From Hymenolepis diminuta (Eukaryota > Platyhelminthes > Cestoda > Cyclophyllidea > Hymenolepididae): a DNA stretch of 64,000 nucleotides. The position numbers were made by a program, and so were the translations under genes. This document shows, one piece after another, positions 13,689 to 24,800 of this stretch. The notes under the pieces were generated by a model that did not search any database, had not been told where the DNA came from, and worked only from the letters and a program-made list of their open reading frames with translations. Position 1 is the stretch's first letter, and each line of letters begins with the position of its first letter. The stretch covers positions 876,871 through 940,870 of the forward strand of contig CAADRB010000018.1 in the NCBI GenBank assembly GCA_900708905.1, in the 5' to 3' direction.

Positions 13689-14791
13689 TTAATTAAAGCG
13701 ATTCAAAATTATTGCCACTATAATTAGCACTTTCGAAAATATGATATAACTAGATGAAGATGTCGTTGTTTGATCTGAATATGTCATTGTTTGATCTGAA
13801 GATGTTGTTGTTTGATCTGAATATGTCATTGTTTGATATGAAGATGTCGTTGTTTGATCTGAAGATACCGTTGTTTGATCTGAAGATGTCGTTGTTTGAT
13901 CTGAAGATGTCGTTGTTTGATCTGAAGATGTCGTTGTTTGATCTGAAGATGTTATCGCCGGTCCTGAGGAAGTAGAAACGACTGGTGCATTGGTTGGATT
14001 TACATTTGATGATTGAGGAGCGCATAAGTTGTTTACGCAAGATTCATATCCAGAAGGACAATGGCTACAAGGCGTACCATTTTCATAGGGTTTTTGACCG
14101 ATATAATTTCCCCTAAATTTCAAAGAACGTTCAAGTTAAAATTAAAATCCTTTTTGTACATCAATGAAAATGAAAAGCACTTACGGAGGACTGTACTGAC
14201 AAGCAATAAAGAATGCTTTGGGATATGTTTTGGACCCTATAGAAAAGTTCGTGCAGGTCTGATATGCACATCCTATTTGAAGTGATTTTGCCCAAACAAC
14301 CTGTTAAGAACCAATATTTACTATCATTTAAATAAATACGCTATTACTTGTGTGTAATGGCCACATGTTTTTGAACAGGTATTGGTCGAATAAGTATAAT
14401 CGGCTTTTTCTTTATCCCACATATCTACTATGGTCTGCAAATTTAAACTCGATGCAGTTGTCATTCCCAAATTTTGACCATAACCAGAATATTCAACATC
14501 TGAAGTACCTGGATGCTTCCATACGCAATAATTTACCCATTTTTGGGCTAAACTTTCCAAAGTGGTATTGTAACTCTGTAATAAAATATAGTAAAATAAA
14601 CAAGCTTGCAAATATATAGCGCTTGCAACACTTAATAAAACAGTTACCATTTGCAGCATATTTGATGCAGATGGAGATACGATAGAACGAAATCCATTGT
14701 GGTCACTTAAAATTTGCGTACGCTCAGTATCATTCAGTGCCAGCGAACAGGGCCATATGATTAAAGAAACAATGCAAAATGCGTATATCAT
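13689..14791 (-). CDS. VAL-3: venom-allergen-like CAP-domain protein with Ser/Thr repeat stalk
   Basis: SCP/TAPS family, 303 residues. Exons on the minus strand: 14791..14648, 14575..14348, 14300..14185 and 14112..13689; phases 0, 0, 2, as in VAL-2. Exon 1 is 144 nt in both genes. I chose the ATG at 14791 because it opens directly into a signal peptide (MIYAFCIVSLIIWPCSLA); an in-frame ATG at 14815 would add eight residues. CAP motifs: DHNGFRS (His31), GYGQNLG near 79-85, W..E in MWDKE, CGHYTQVVWA (His121) and FIACQYSPPGNY. The Cys-rich hinge is CSHCPSGYESCVNNLC. After it come about nine SSDQTTT-type repeats (about 218-280), then a hydrophobic C-terminus (VLIIVAIIL) ending NRFN. Of the three VAL genes this keeps both CAP histidines. 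The repeat stalk is probably O-glycosylated and the tail a GPI or membrane signal (both inference). Confidence 0.9.
13759..13947 (-). repeat. 21-bp coding minisatellite in VAL-3
   Basis: Nine tandem 21-bp units (plus-strand unit gatgtcgttgtttgatctgaa with point changes) encode seven residues each, SSDQTTT or the variants YSDQTMT, SSYQTMT and SSDQTTV. A tenth partial unit follows towards 13960. The four units at 13759-13842 alternate gatg/tatg starts, giving a 42-bp higher-order pattern next to the C-terminus; the others are near-uniform. Because the unit is a multiple of three, other frames on both strands also stay open; those frames are shadows. Confidence 0.95.
14576..14647 (-). other. 72-nt intron of VAL-3 with no in-frame stop
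   Basis: Begins GTAACTG and ends TTACAG on the minus strand. It is 24 codons long and open in the coding frame, so the unspliced message would still translate through with a hydrophobic insert between residues 48 and 49. It is called an intron because VAL-2 has an intron at the same place and the CAP motif order is continuous without the insert. Confidence 0.85.
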
Positions 14792-14890
14792 TTTTGGACC
14801 TAAATAAATGAGCATTTTAAAGTTAAGTATAGCACATATTTAATGTATTATTTCACTCTGTTAATTGCATAAACTATTCGTATATAAAAC
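14792..14890 (-). promoter_or_regulatory. VAL-3 upstream region with TATA-like box and YAG
   Basis: TTTTATATA (14881-14889 on the minus strand) lies about 90 bases before the chosen start. A pyrimidine-rich ATTTATTTAG ends eight bases before that ATG and could be a 3' splice site for a leader exon or spliced leader. Confidence 0.4.
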
Positions 14891-14891
14891 G

Positions 14892-15538
14892 GGTCAGTAA
14901 AATTTAATCTTGCATTTTAATATGAGGATGAAAACATTTCATTTTAATGTACAATTCTTAAAAAACATATTATTAAAATAAATTTACGCTTTTAGGTATG
15001 AGCGCATGTGTATTACAAATTTAGAATTTAAATACTTTTATAACTAGCCAATCGTAACAAATTTGCTATTTTAAATTAAGCCAGTAAATCCTCAAATTAA
15101 ATGCTTATAGTAGGGAGGAGTTTTGTCAACATAAAATAATAATTTAAGCATTAGCATTGTTATTTTTTATTTAATATAAGCATTAAAAGGGTATAATCCT
15201 CCTCTAGGATTAACTTAATTTGGTTTAAATTTTCTTTCAATTCATGAGGTGAAAAATTGATTTATATTGATCAAGCAAAATCAGCGACGAGAGAAATTAA
15301 CGAAAATCAACATTATATTAGATAATTGCTTTAGATTTTTCAAAATATATGTCCTTGAGAGAGATAAACCCTGTCAAAAATTTCAAAAATTTGCTAAATT
15401 TGATTTATTTTTTAGTACGCAAATGAGTTAAAACGTTTTGCTAAATATAAAAATTCCTTTGAGCTTTTACTCTGGATTACTTAAACCCAGTGAAATGAAT
15501 TCACATGTATCAAATAAAATTAGTAACTCTCGGCTAAC
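14892..15538. other. Intergenic, nothing recognised
   Basis: AT-rich sequence between VAL-3 and the first dispersed repeat copy; no gene seen. Confidence 0.5.
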
Positions 15539-15887
15539 AAGGTTGATTGAATCACGTGCGCTAGAACTCACCACGGGAAGTGCGGCCATGTAACCGGTCG
15601 CGTTGAGAACAAGCGCGGCCGTGTGTGCAGAGACCTCCTCAACCAATCAGCAATCAAGATCCCTGCAGCCCAGCATGGTTTTGTATTTAATGACACAGAC
15701 AAAAACAACGAAGTGGTCAATAAACCCTCTCCAATCAGCATCTTTCTGGTTCTTACCACGTTGGGCATAGCTTAACTAAGTTGGGAGTAAATTGATAATG
15801 GAGGACTCTGCTAGAGGCTATTCGGACTACTTAGGAGGATTACTTAGGTGTAGCACAGAGACTTATTGGTGTAGCATCCGCTACAGG
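15539..15887 (-). repeat. Dispersed repeat copy A (minus orientation)
   Basis: A G+C-richer island whose reverse complement matches 46119-46480 nearly base for base over about 320 bases, and 31091-31484 more loosely. Shared landmarks, in order, are GCTACACC, CCTAAGTAGTCCG, GCTATGCCCAA, GATTGG, CACACGGCCGCGC and CTAGCGCAC. The outer end carries the perfect palindrome TGTAGCGGATGCTACA (with mismatched centre). A 66-codon frame inside it is not conserved as protein across copies. Class unknown: short interspersed element, solo LTR or small non-autonomous transposon. Confidence 0.85.
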
Positions 15888-18800
15888 TCTAAATTGACTA
15901 ATGAGAAATGGTCACTGTATATATAATATTTGAAAAGGACTTATATTTTTTCCCTTTTGCTCTCAGTTATTCCTTATGCAGACTAATAGAGGGAAACTTT
16001 GGTCAAGCATTTAAGTAAATTACAATTACAATGACTTGTCCATTTGCAAACAAATTAGACACTAATTGATATGCATATAAGTATGCTTAAAAACTTCCCT
16101 TTACTGCATTTATAGTGTTATTTGAGAGAGTTTACAAATTTAAAATCTTAATATAACTTTGCGTATGAATATCTATTTACTTACTTAAAGTTATTTTCAT
16201 ATCATTTCGCATGGTCATGCAAAAAATGGGGAGGCATTATATTAACAATAGAATAGAAAAGCATTTAAAGGGTATGTTAATTTATAAAACGGAATATTTG
16301 GCAAGTTAAAGTGTGAATTAATAAATAATGAGATTTGGTTTAAGTTCTAGTAGCATCTGATCAAACAATTTCTTTAAGCGTTAATTTCTTCTTTGTGATA
16401 GTGTAGATGACAAACCTTCATGTGATTTCCCAGCCATCTATTTTATGTACTTCTTTAAACATCCAATAATTGGACAAATGAGTCTACCAGCTTTCATATT
16501 TGAATTCGCATTCATTTTATTTATTTGTAAAGAAAAGTTGGCAAACGTATAAGCTCGCCCTTACAGTTGAGGTTAGTATTTGATAGAATTAGCAATAGAA
16601 ATCTTTTTCTGATTTGTCATCCAAATTTTGGCGTTTTTCGAGAGACAGACTTGTTAATCTTATATGTAGATATAGAAGTACTAAATTAGTGTCAAGTGAC
16701 ACCATAATGATATTGGGACTGGAACTCTGCCGTCGTTGTAAAGATTTGTCCACAAATTTTGTTTTCGTTACTGAGCCATGAAGTTTCCCTGAGGTAATTT
16801 TCCCTTAGATGTTTATCAATCATTTCTTTCCTACGGTAAAAAATATTTTTCTCAAAACGGTGTTCTGAACACTATTAATCTATTGACATCCTCCTAATGA
16901 TGGGCTGGCTTGAGCTTAAATTGATAGGGGTCTCGTTCTTAGAATCGGTCTGGATTTCGACAGTTATATTTTGGTTCTTATAATCTTTGGTTTATTTTAT
17001 CTACCGTAAGAGACTTCTGCTACTGAGACGCTAAATTACGCAAAAGGGTTCAATATAATTTAATAATTATTAAATATTAATGCTGTTTGAAAAATTTCCA
17101 AACGTCCATTATAATAAATGTAATGAGAAGGACTAATATTGAAAATTACTTTAGAATTGTACTCAATGTAAATTTCAAGTGAGATTACAAACTGGTACAA
17201 AAATTTTAGCTCTTGTCTATTACTAATAAATCTTAAGCTACAATTTCGGTAATTTTATCTAAGTTTTCCAAGATATCAATGAAAGGTAATATGAAATGAA
17301 TAATTATTGAACAAATACGTGATTTATGCAAACATTAAACACTTGAATAAAGTTAATATAACAAATTTTAAGCCGCAGGATTTCAAATTATATTTAGATC
17401 GAGAATTTTTATATTAAGGAAATAGAGCATTAGCGGATATTATAGAAGTTGAAGTGCTTTTCCAGGAAAAGATTAATTTGCGGTTATTTATCTCTGATGT
17501 TGGGAAGATGAGGGAAAGTAATATGGTTTAATAATCGTCTTAACTTTTCATGCAAAATTGTTCTAATTCGCTAAGCATTATCCATAACATAATGGAGAAA
17601 ATTACTCGTATTCCTCGGGGAATCACATGCTGAGGTGTCAATTACCAAGAGAGGAAAAACGTTTTACCCATTCAATAGGCATTAATTACAAAAAACGATC
17701 GATTACGTACTGTAATTGCCTTATATGAACCAATTCTATCTTATTTTAATAGAGGTGAGGGGGTGTGAGAAATAGCGTCATGACCAAAATGCAATAATGA
17801 AATTCAGATTTCTTAAAATTATACAAAATTTAATGGATAAATGAAATTATAATAAACAATCTGTTGGTTATATAAAATGCGTATCTCTAATACTTCATAG
17901 TGATCTTCAAATTCAAAATTATTGACTATGATAATCCTCAAAATTTGTGCAGAACAGCTTTAAAATTTATTGATCTATATTATAAAGTAGAGTAACTAAC
18001 TTAAAGTGAACGTAGATACTTGCTTTTAGTTCACTTAAGATTAATTTATGTAAACTTACTCTAAGAGTTGTAAAAGGTTTAATAAATATTTATAATGATG
18101 ATAAATTCTTTAATTAAAAATTATAATTTAAATAATAAATATTAGTTAAAAGTAGAATAGCTGTTGTTTGGAAGATCGATCGAAGCCATTGGAAAAGGAA
18201 TTAAGTAAAAATTTCCATTCTTTCACTAAATGAAAAAACGTAATCATTCAAACTATTTGCTGCTATGCATCGTAAGCTAATTAGATCGTTTCACATATTC
18301 AGCAATGACTCATCGAACCAGATTTGCGTAAGAAACTGCTTATAAATCTCTTTCCTACATACTCCTATGTGCACATGTTTTCTAGTATTGCAATATTATT
18401 TCTGTTGAATCCATTAAATCTTTACTTTCTTTACTCATTAAGTAAAACCATTCAATGCAAAATAACCTCGTTATTTTTTATGAGTATTTATTATAACTAA
18501 ATGTCGTGGCATGCGTAAAAAAATTATATCCAAGAATTTTGCATTATTTGTTTATCAAAAAATGATTATTAAATTTAAAAGGTAAAAAATTTAAAATATA
18601 AGCAAAGCAAATCAAAAAATTCAGAAGTTAGAGAATAATGTTGAAAACCGCAACAGAATTGAGACTCATAAAGTCATGATACATGGTTCGCAATATAGTT
18701 TGTTCTTTTTTTGAATCTTGTGTATGTTACTTTAATATTATTTTGATATATTTGTTGGCTTTCAATAATATTAGATAAAATTGTTTCATTGATAACTGAT

Positions 18801-21800
18801 AGTGAGGTCAATGAGGATAAGGTTTATTAAACCCTTACTTATTGGCCTTGTCTGATGTCCAACGTAATAGGTATTTATGTACACTTTTGAGCACAAATTT
18901 CATTAACCGATTTTTTTAAAATGAAGACTCAATGGTATTTCAGGAGATGCACTGCTTTATTATGCAGCTCATCTGAATTTATCAATCTCTTTTTTTATAT
19001 TTTATGTCAATTTTCAATTTTTTTGCCTGAAATGTGTTTGCATCTTAATATGTACAATGGTACAATACATGAGTTAAGTAGATGCTATCTTAACTTTTAA
19101 GCTTTCAATTTTGACAAAAGTTAAGTAATTACGAAAATTTATTAATATCGGTAATATGCTGGAGTATGTCAAATCTTTTATTTGCTATGTTACACCCCTC
19201 GTAATGTACTAGATTTGGACAATAGACAAATCCATTGCAATATATATATATATGTATATTAATGATACGTTACCGTGTTTGTTATAATTCCTTCAATTCG
19301 TATTCTGCTGTTTTATAGATTAAATGACCACTTAACAGGGCGTTTTCGAATAATTTTGCACACACCTTTTATATAGTGTTTTCACTGATACATTAAAAAT
19401 AAATTATATTCGTATTTACGAATCGAGGTTAGCCGAACAATCATAAGCATAGCATAGTAACTAGAATTTAGTAGCCCTAACTTAAGCTTCTCCAAGACTA
19501 GTGGCCCTTGGCTGCTCTTCATTCAAACTGCATTAACCGCACTTCGCCACAAGACAACCGAATAGATAATGTGGCCTGACCAACAACGAAATTAGTTTAA
19601 ATATTAAAAAAATTCTCATCTGTAAACCGGAAAGTTAGATCAATCGATAAGAATGATAGTTAGAAACGAATATTCCTTATCACAGCACGAAGGTCTCTAA
19701 GACTCTAGATGCTCTGACAACATCACCTACTTGTCCTACATCCACTTCCAACTTCCAATTACAAATCTGTTTCAGTATTTCCAATTATTAGAATCAAATC
19801 AACGAAAAAATGAATACCGCTACAGAAAGATATAATTTGATAGTGTTGACTCTGTCTGAATTCGTCATTTGGTGTTAAAAATTTGAGTATTTATGACAAA
19901 ACCTTGCTTTACAAATTATGAAATGTTACTTATTTTTACTTTAAGATTCGTTTTTTATTATTTCAAGTTTCATAAGTCGCTATCTACGTAGCGTGCTTTT
20001 CCTTATTCATAAATTTTGCTGAACAGGTAGCTGTGAAGTTTTAATTGAGCTTATCACTGTCTTTTCCAAAAATGCTAAGTCGCAATCCAATTTAAAAAGA
20101 ACAATAGGAGTTCAGAATATATTTAATTGTCTTACAGCATTTAAAATCTGAGGCATTAGTTTCGGTTCATAAAAAACTTCCAAACAAAGAGAAAAAAATT
20201 ATTTATTATTTTTTTATAACAATGTAAGGCATGCGTATCTGAATTAACCAAAACTAAACAATATCGTCGTAGGAATCTGACATTTTAAAATGAATTATCA
20301 CTCATATTTAATCTGAAACAAATATATACAATAAATATTAAAGGTTAAAATAAATATTTGCGAGTTTTAACAAAGGGTCTGTAATATAATTCTAGTCAAT
20401 TAGCCAATATTGACGTAATATTGCCTGACTAAGTTTAACTGACAGGATTTCTATTAAGTGGTAATGACAAATGTGACACAAACTGTGCCATCAGGAGTTA
20501 AAATAGGAATGTGTAAAGTATTAAATGTTCCAGGAACAAAGTGAAGGTGGAAAAGATATCCATTGTAGAAAGTAAAAAATAGAGAGAGTATAATCTGACT
20601 AAAATTCATAATATTTATTCCATTCAAAAAATACCACAACATTTATCGATGTTTTTCGAAATGAAAATTGGGCGTTTTTCTCCTTATAACAAGTTTAAAT
20701 GAGTTGTGCTAATACTGATTTGGCCGTCATTTGAATTGCTTTCTAATGTGGTAACTGCGAGGTTTCTGTTACCGGTAAAATTTTAAAGTGCATGAAAATG
20801 ACATAGTATTATAGTTTGCTTTATCAATACAAAAGTAATGCAATACAAACATCAGCACAACCACATATATACAATATTATTTCGCATAATCATAATAAGC
20901 TTTCCGTGTTTGGGTGGCAAATTGCCATTAACTGTATAACAATAATTACAGTTGTAATGTTATAGTAAATTCATAACAAATCTAACAAAAATTTAGTGAA
21001 GCGTATTTTTTTCTATCTTATGAGAGAGTGCATATTAGTAAACAGGAGTAATCATGTATTTAGAGACATTACTGATTAAATACACATAATTTTAACCAGT
21101 TTAAACTAATTTACTTTGAACGAAAGCAAAAAATACGATTGATTTAATTTAATTTATGTTTGATTTTAATTTTAAGCACATTTTAGCTGAACGTTACTGG
21201 ATCTAATCAAACGCTAGACTTATATTACTAATAGTGACTCCACATTTTGGTGCAGCAGATTGCAGCAACATTATCTGGCATTTGTAACCAGCTGTGACCT
21301 ATCAGGAAGATAAAAGCAACAATGTTCCACCTTTACATAATAAATTTAGTAGACTTTTGGATGAAATTTCCTAATATGTAAATATTTTTGCCATTTCATC
21401 TCAAATTTGAACTTCTTCTAAAAGTCTGTTTACTCTAATACCGACAAAACAGAACCTAATAAAATAAAGTAATGCAGAAATGTAAAATTTAAGAATCCTT
21501 GATTGCGCCAATATCTGTGCGTGTTGGCTAGTTACTAGCTGGCTAGATTCAAAATATATACTTAATCTATAACAAGTAATGCCCCTTATGCAAGCACAAA
21601 GTCATTATGAAGTTTTTTATTGATATTAAGAAGCTTTTTTAATGCTTACGAGTTGATGAGCAATGGCAATAATTGCATTTAATTTCAGTGAAATGCTTAA
21701 ACTCAGTGGCATGACTCTGTTTTTTGCCTAATTATGAAGTATGCAACGCTATCTCAGCAGATCGCACTGGGAAATTACATTTGTTTATAAAAAGCAAAAG

Positions 21801-24800
21801 CTTATCTTAAGATGGTTTTGAAAAGTTTTCCTATTCTTTTATGCTCAACCTCTTTTCGAGTCATATATAAAAGAACAAGGAGATGCGCGTCAGCAATCCT
21901 AGATCAGATTTTAAAAGATTTAGGTTATTAATAGGGAGGTACTCTTATGATTGAAGCAGCAAATAAAAGCGAATGTCATTTTCGGATTGTGCACCTTACT
22001 TGCCAGGAATTCATGTAATGTAATGTCCTATAAACTAACACGGTATCTGACTTCACTAATTTTTCCCAGAATTCATGCTATGAAACAGATCATGGTTGCA
22101 TATATATTTAAGCATCACACTATGAATTTATTAGCCTAGGATTCGGTGCTTTTAATTTGTCAGGTAAAGTGTTTCCACATAAGCTACGAGCATGCCTATC
22201 CACCCAAAGTAAATTTGCTACTTTCTATTTAAAATTATAATATGATCTTATAATGATAATGCAATGCAAATAGGAATTCAAACATTAGTTTTGCGTCAAC
22301 TTTGATTGGACCTAACTTAAGGAGCTCTGCTGACTTCATTATTTATATTTCGTCTCTCATCTGCAAAAGCCGTAGACATTGAAATTTGTCTTCTCAATCA
22401 CTGGAAGAAAAAGTTAATAGAAGCGGCAAGAGAGTCTCTTCTTGATCAAAATGAATTTAAAACATCGTAGACAAACAACTGCTGCGATCCTGAGGACAAA
22501 ATGTGAAATTTGAATTTTGGAACGTTAACTTTCCATTTAGTCAACTCTGTATAACTAGATTCAAAAAATTAAATGAAGAAAAACTCTCAGATACCTAGAA
22601 ATTGCGCTTTGTATAACGTTGAGCCCCTCCACTTTCTCTTTCGTTAAACTTATAATCATCCAATGTCAGTTGCTCTTTACAATGAAGGAGTGCAAAATTT
22701 TGCTGTACCACTACGAGTAACAGTGATATGTTGTAACCTAGGAAATAACCTAAAAAATGGAAACTTCGAAAGTTTAAAATAATGTATGATACAGTGGTTG
22801 TGAATGAAAATTAAGTATATAATGTCAAAAATTTGTTATTTCAGTTTTCCGAGCTTCAGAACTTCTTTTTCTCATAGAACTACTTAGTGAGCTGTGTCCC
22901 AGTGTAAAGATTTAATGATCTGATCTTCTGAATCCGGGATGTGATTATATTCACGACACTCAGGGTCTGTTAACCGGTTGATCTGATTAAACGATCGGTC
23001 ATATCATGTTGGTTAATTTTTGTCCTCTTACATGTGATAACAGTTTGCTTAAAAAAGAAATCCACCTGACTTAATGAAAAATTGCACTAATTTATTTTTA
23101 ACTAACTTCAAAATTTTTTAATTAATATTTCTAGTAAAATTAATTTTAAAAATGCACGCCATTGGATTATTAGTCTATAGAAATTGATCCACATAGATGA
23201 CTTATAAAATCCGCAAATGTCATTCATATAAGTGATTTTTCCATACCAAACAAACGCATTATTAATAACTTACATATATTTTGATTAGGTGTCACATATT
23301 TATTAATCATTTGCAAATCAATATTTAGAACATTTTGAATATTTAATGCCAATAAAACGAAAAATAAACAGAGTTTAAATTATCGGAATAAATATGCAAT
23401 ATAAGCAATTCATTAATTTACGACAAATTATATTTTTGTTAAATAATTTTAGCTCAAAGTTATGATTTACTTAATGAATCATGTTTTAATATCATGAATA
23501 CATTTTACACTCGTAATAACTAATGAATAATTTATAACAGTATTTAATGCCTACAATAAATATCCTTAAACTGTTTCCCCTGCCGTGTCAAATATGTTGC
23601 AAATAATTTTCCTTTAGAATATACAAAGAGGGGTACTTTACAAATTATCATAATGTAATATATAAAGATTTTAAAACATTTAGTTTTTTCATTTCAAACA
23701 TACGACGCAGATCTTGAAGGTTTTTCTCTACAATGGGTTGAAAAATATGTTTGAGGACATCCGATCTCATCCGATCCTTGCACAACCAAGACTCGAGCAC
23801 TGATCACTTATTTGGCGCCTAAATTAAATGGTAAAGTAACCTAACAGGATAATAAAGGTGATTTTATGTTTCTGCAAGCCATAGTTACATCAGTGATTGC
23901 AGGCATTACACTCAGGTAATATATTTTCATTTTTGTAATTATTAATGACACTTATCTATAAACTAGGTTATTTAAATCTATTTCAATAACCTTGTTCATT
24001 CGTATTACACATGCTACAAAATACATATATATTTCCACTTGATTGTAGCCACCTGCCAGTACTCTCCTGTATATGTGTGGCTGCAAAAAGAAGAGGAATG
24101 AATCGGGTCTATTTTGTTTATTTTATCCGCGTTTGAAAATGTTGTAGTAATCAGCACGGTAGAAGGTCGTTTGAAGCCGGTGCGCAGCGTCGACATATTC
24201 AACTAGCTAGTATCGGAGCAAGTTGATATTTGTGAATAATTTGTACGCTGTTCTATCTTCAAACTAAAACCCAACTTGTAATACTATTACTAAGCAGTCT
24301 GTAGCAATTGGTAAAAAGATTTCTCTACTGGAGGAAATTTTATCGATAGTGATAACAATATTGCCCCATATATCTTCTTCAAAATGATATTTTTATTGTG
24401 CTTTTAAAAATTTTTACTCAAATGACTTTCCAGAATAGTTTAAAAAAATGTTTCTCTGCCAACGCATCAAATTTTTTTACGAGAATATAATCAAAACATA
24501 AATGACACTTTTATAATATACTAATTTATTAAATATAGGCAAACAATCTTTCCCCTAATTCAATTTATATTAGCATCGTTAAATTAAGATTTACGCAATT
24601 TTTTTAAGACAATTTGTTAATTTTCAGCGACAGTGCAATCTGTAAAAAAGGGTAATATCTGATTCAGTTTTGGGAAAAATATTCACAAACCTTAACTTTT
24701 AAATAACGATAAATAGCACTTTTAATATGGACTTCAGAACTATTCGATATTTTTAAGGTTGGCTTAAAGTAATGCAGAAGGAGTCTTGTCAAATGTGATA

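Noticed and set aside
13750..14040. Open frames in other frames and on the plus strand across the VAL-3 repeat
   Set aside because: They exist only because the 21-bp unit is a multiple of three. The VAL-3 frame alone has a signal peptide, CAP motifs and spliced continuity.
15568..15768. 66-codon frame in repeat copy A and its counterpart at 31222-31428
   Set aside because: Both start MPNV, but the proteins diverge by frameshift and substitution, and copy C has a stop in the frame; the conservation is of DNA, not protein.
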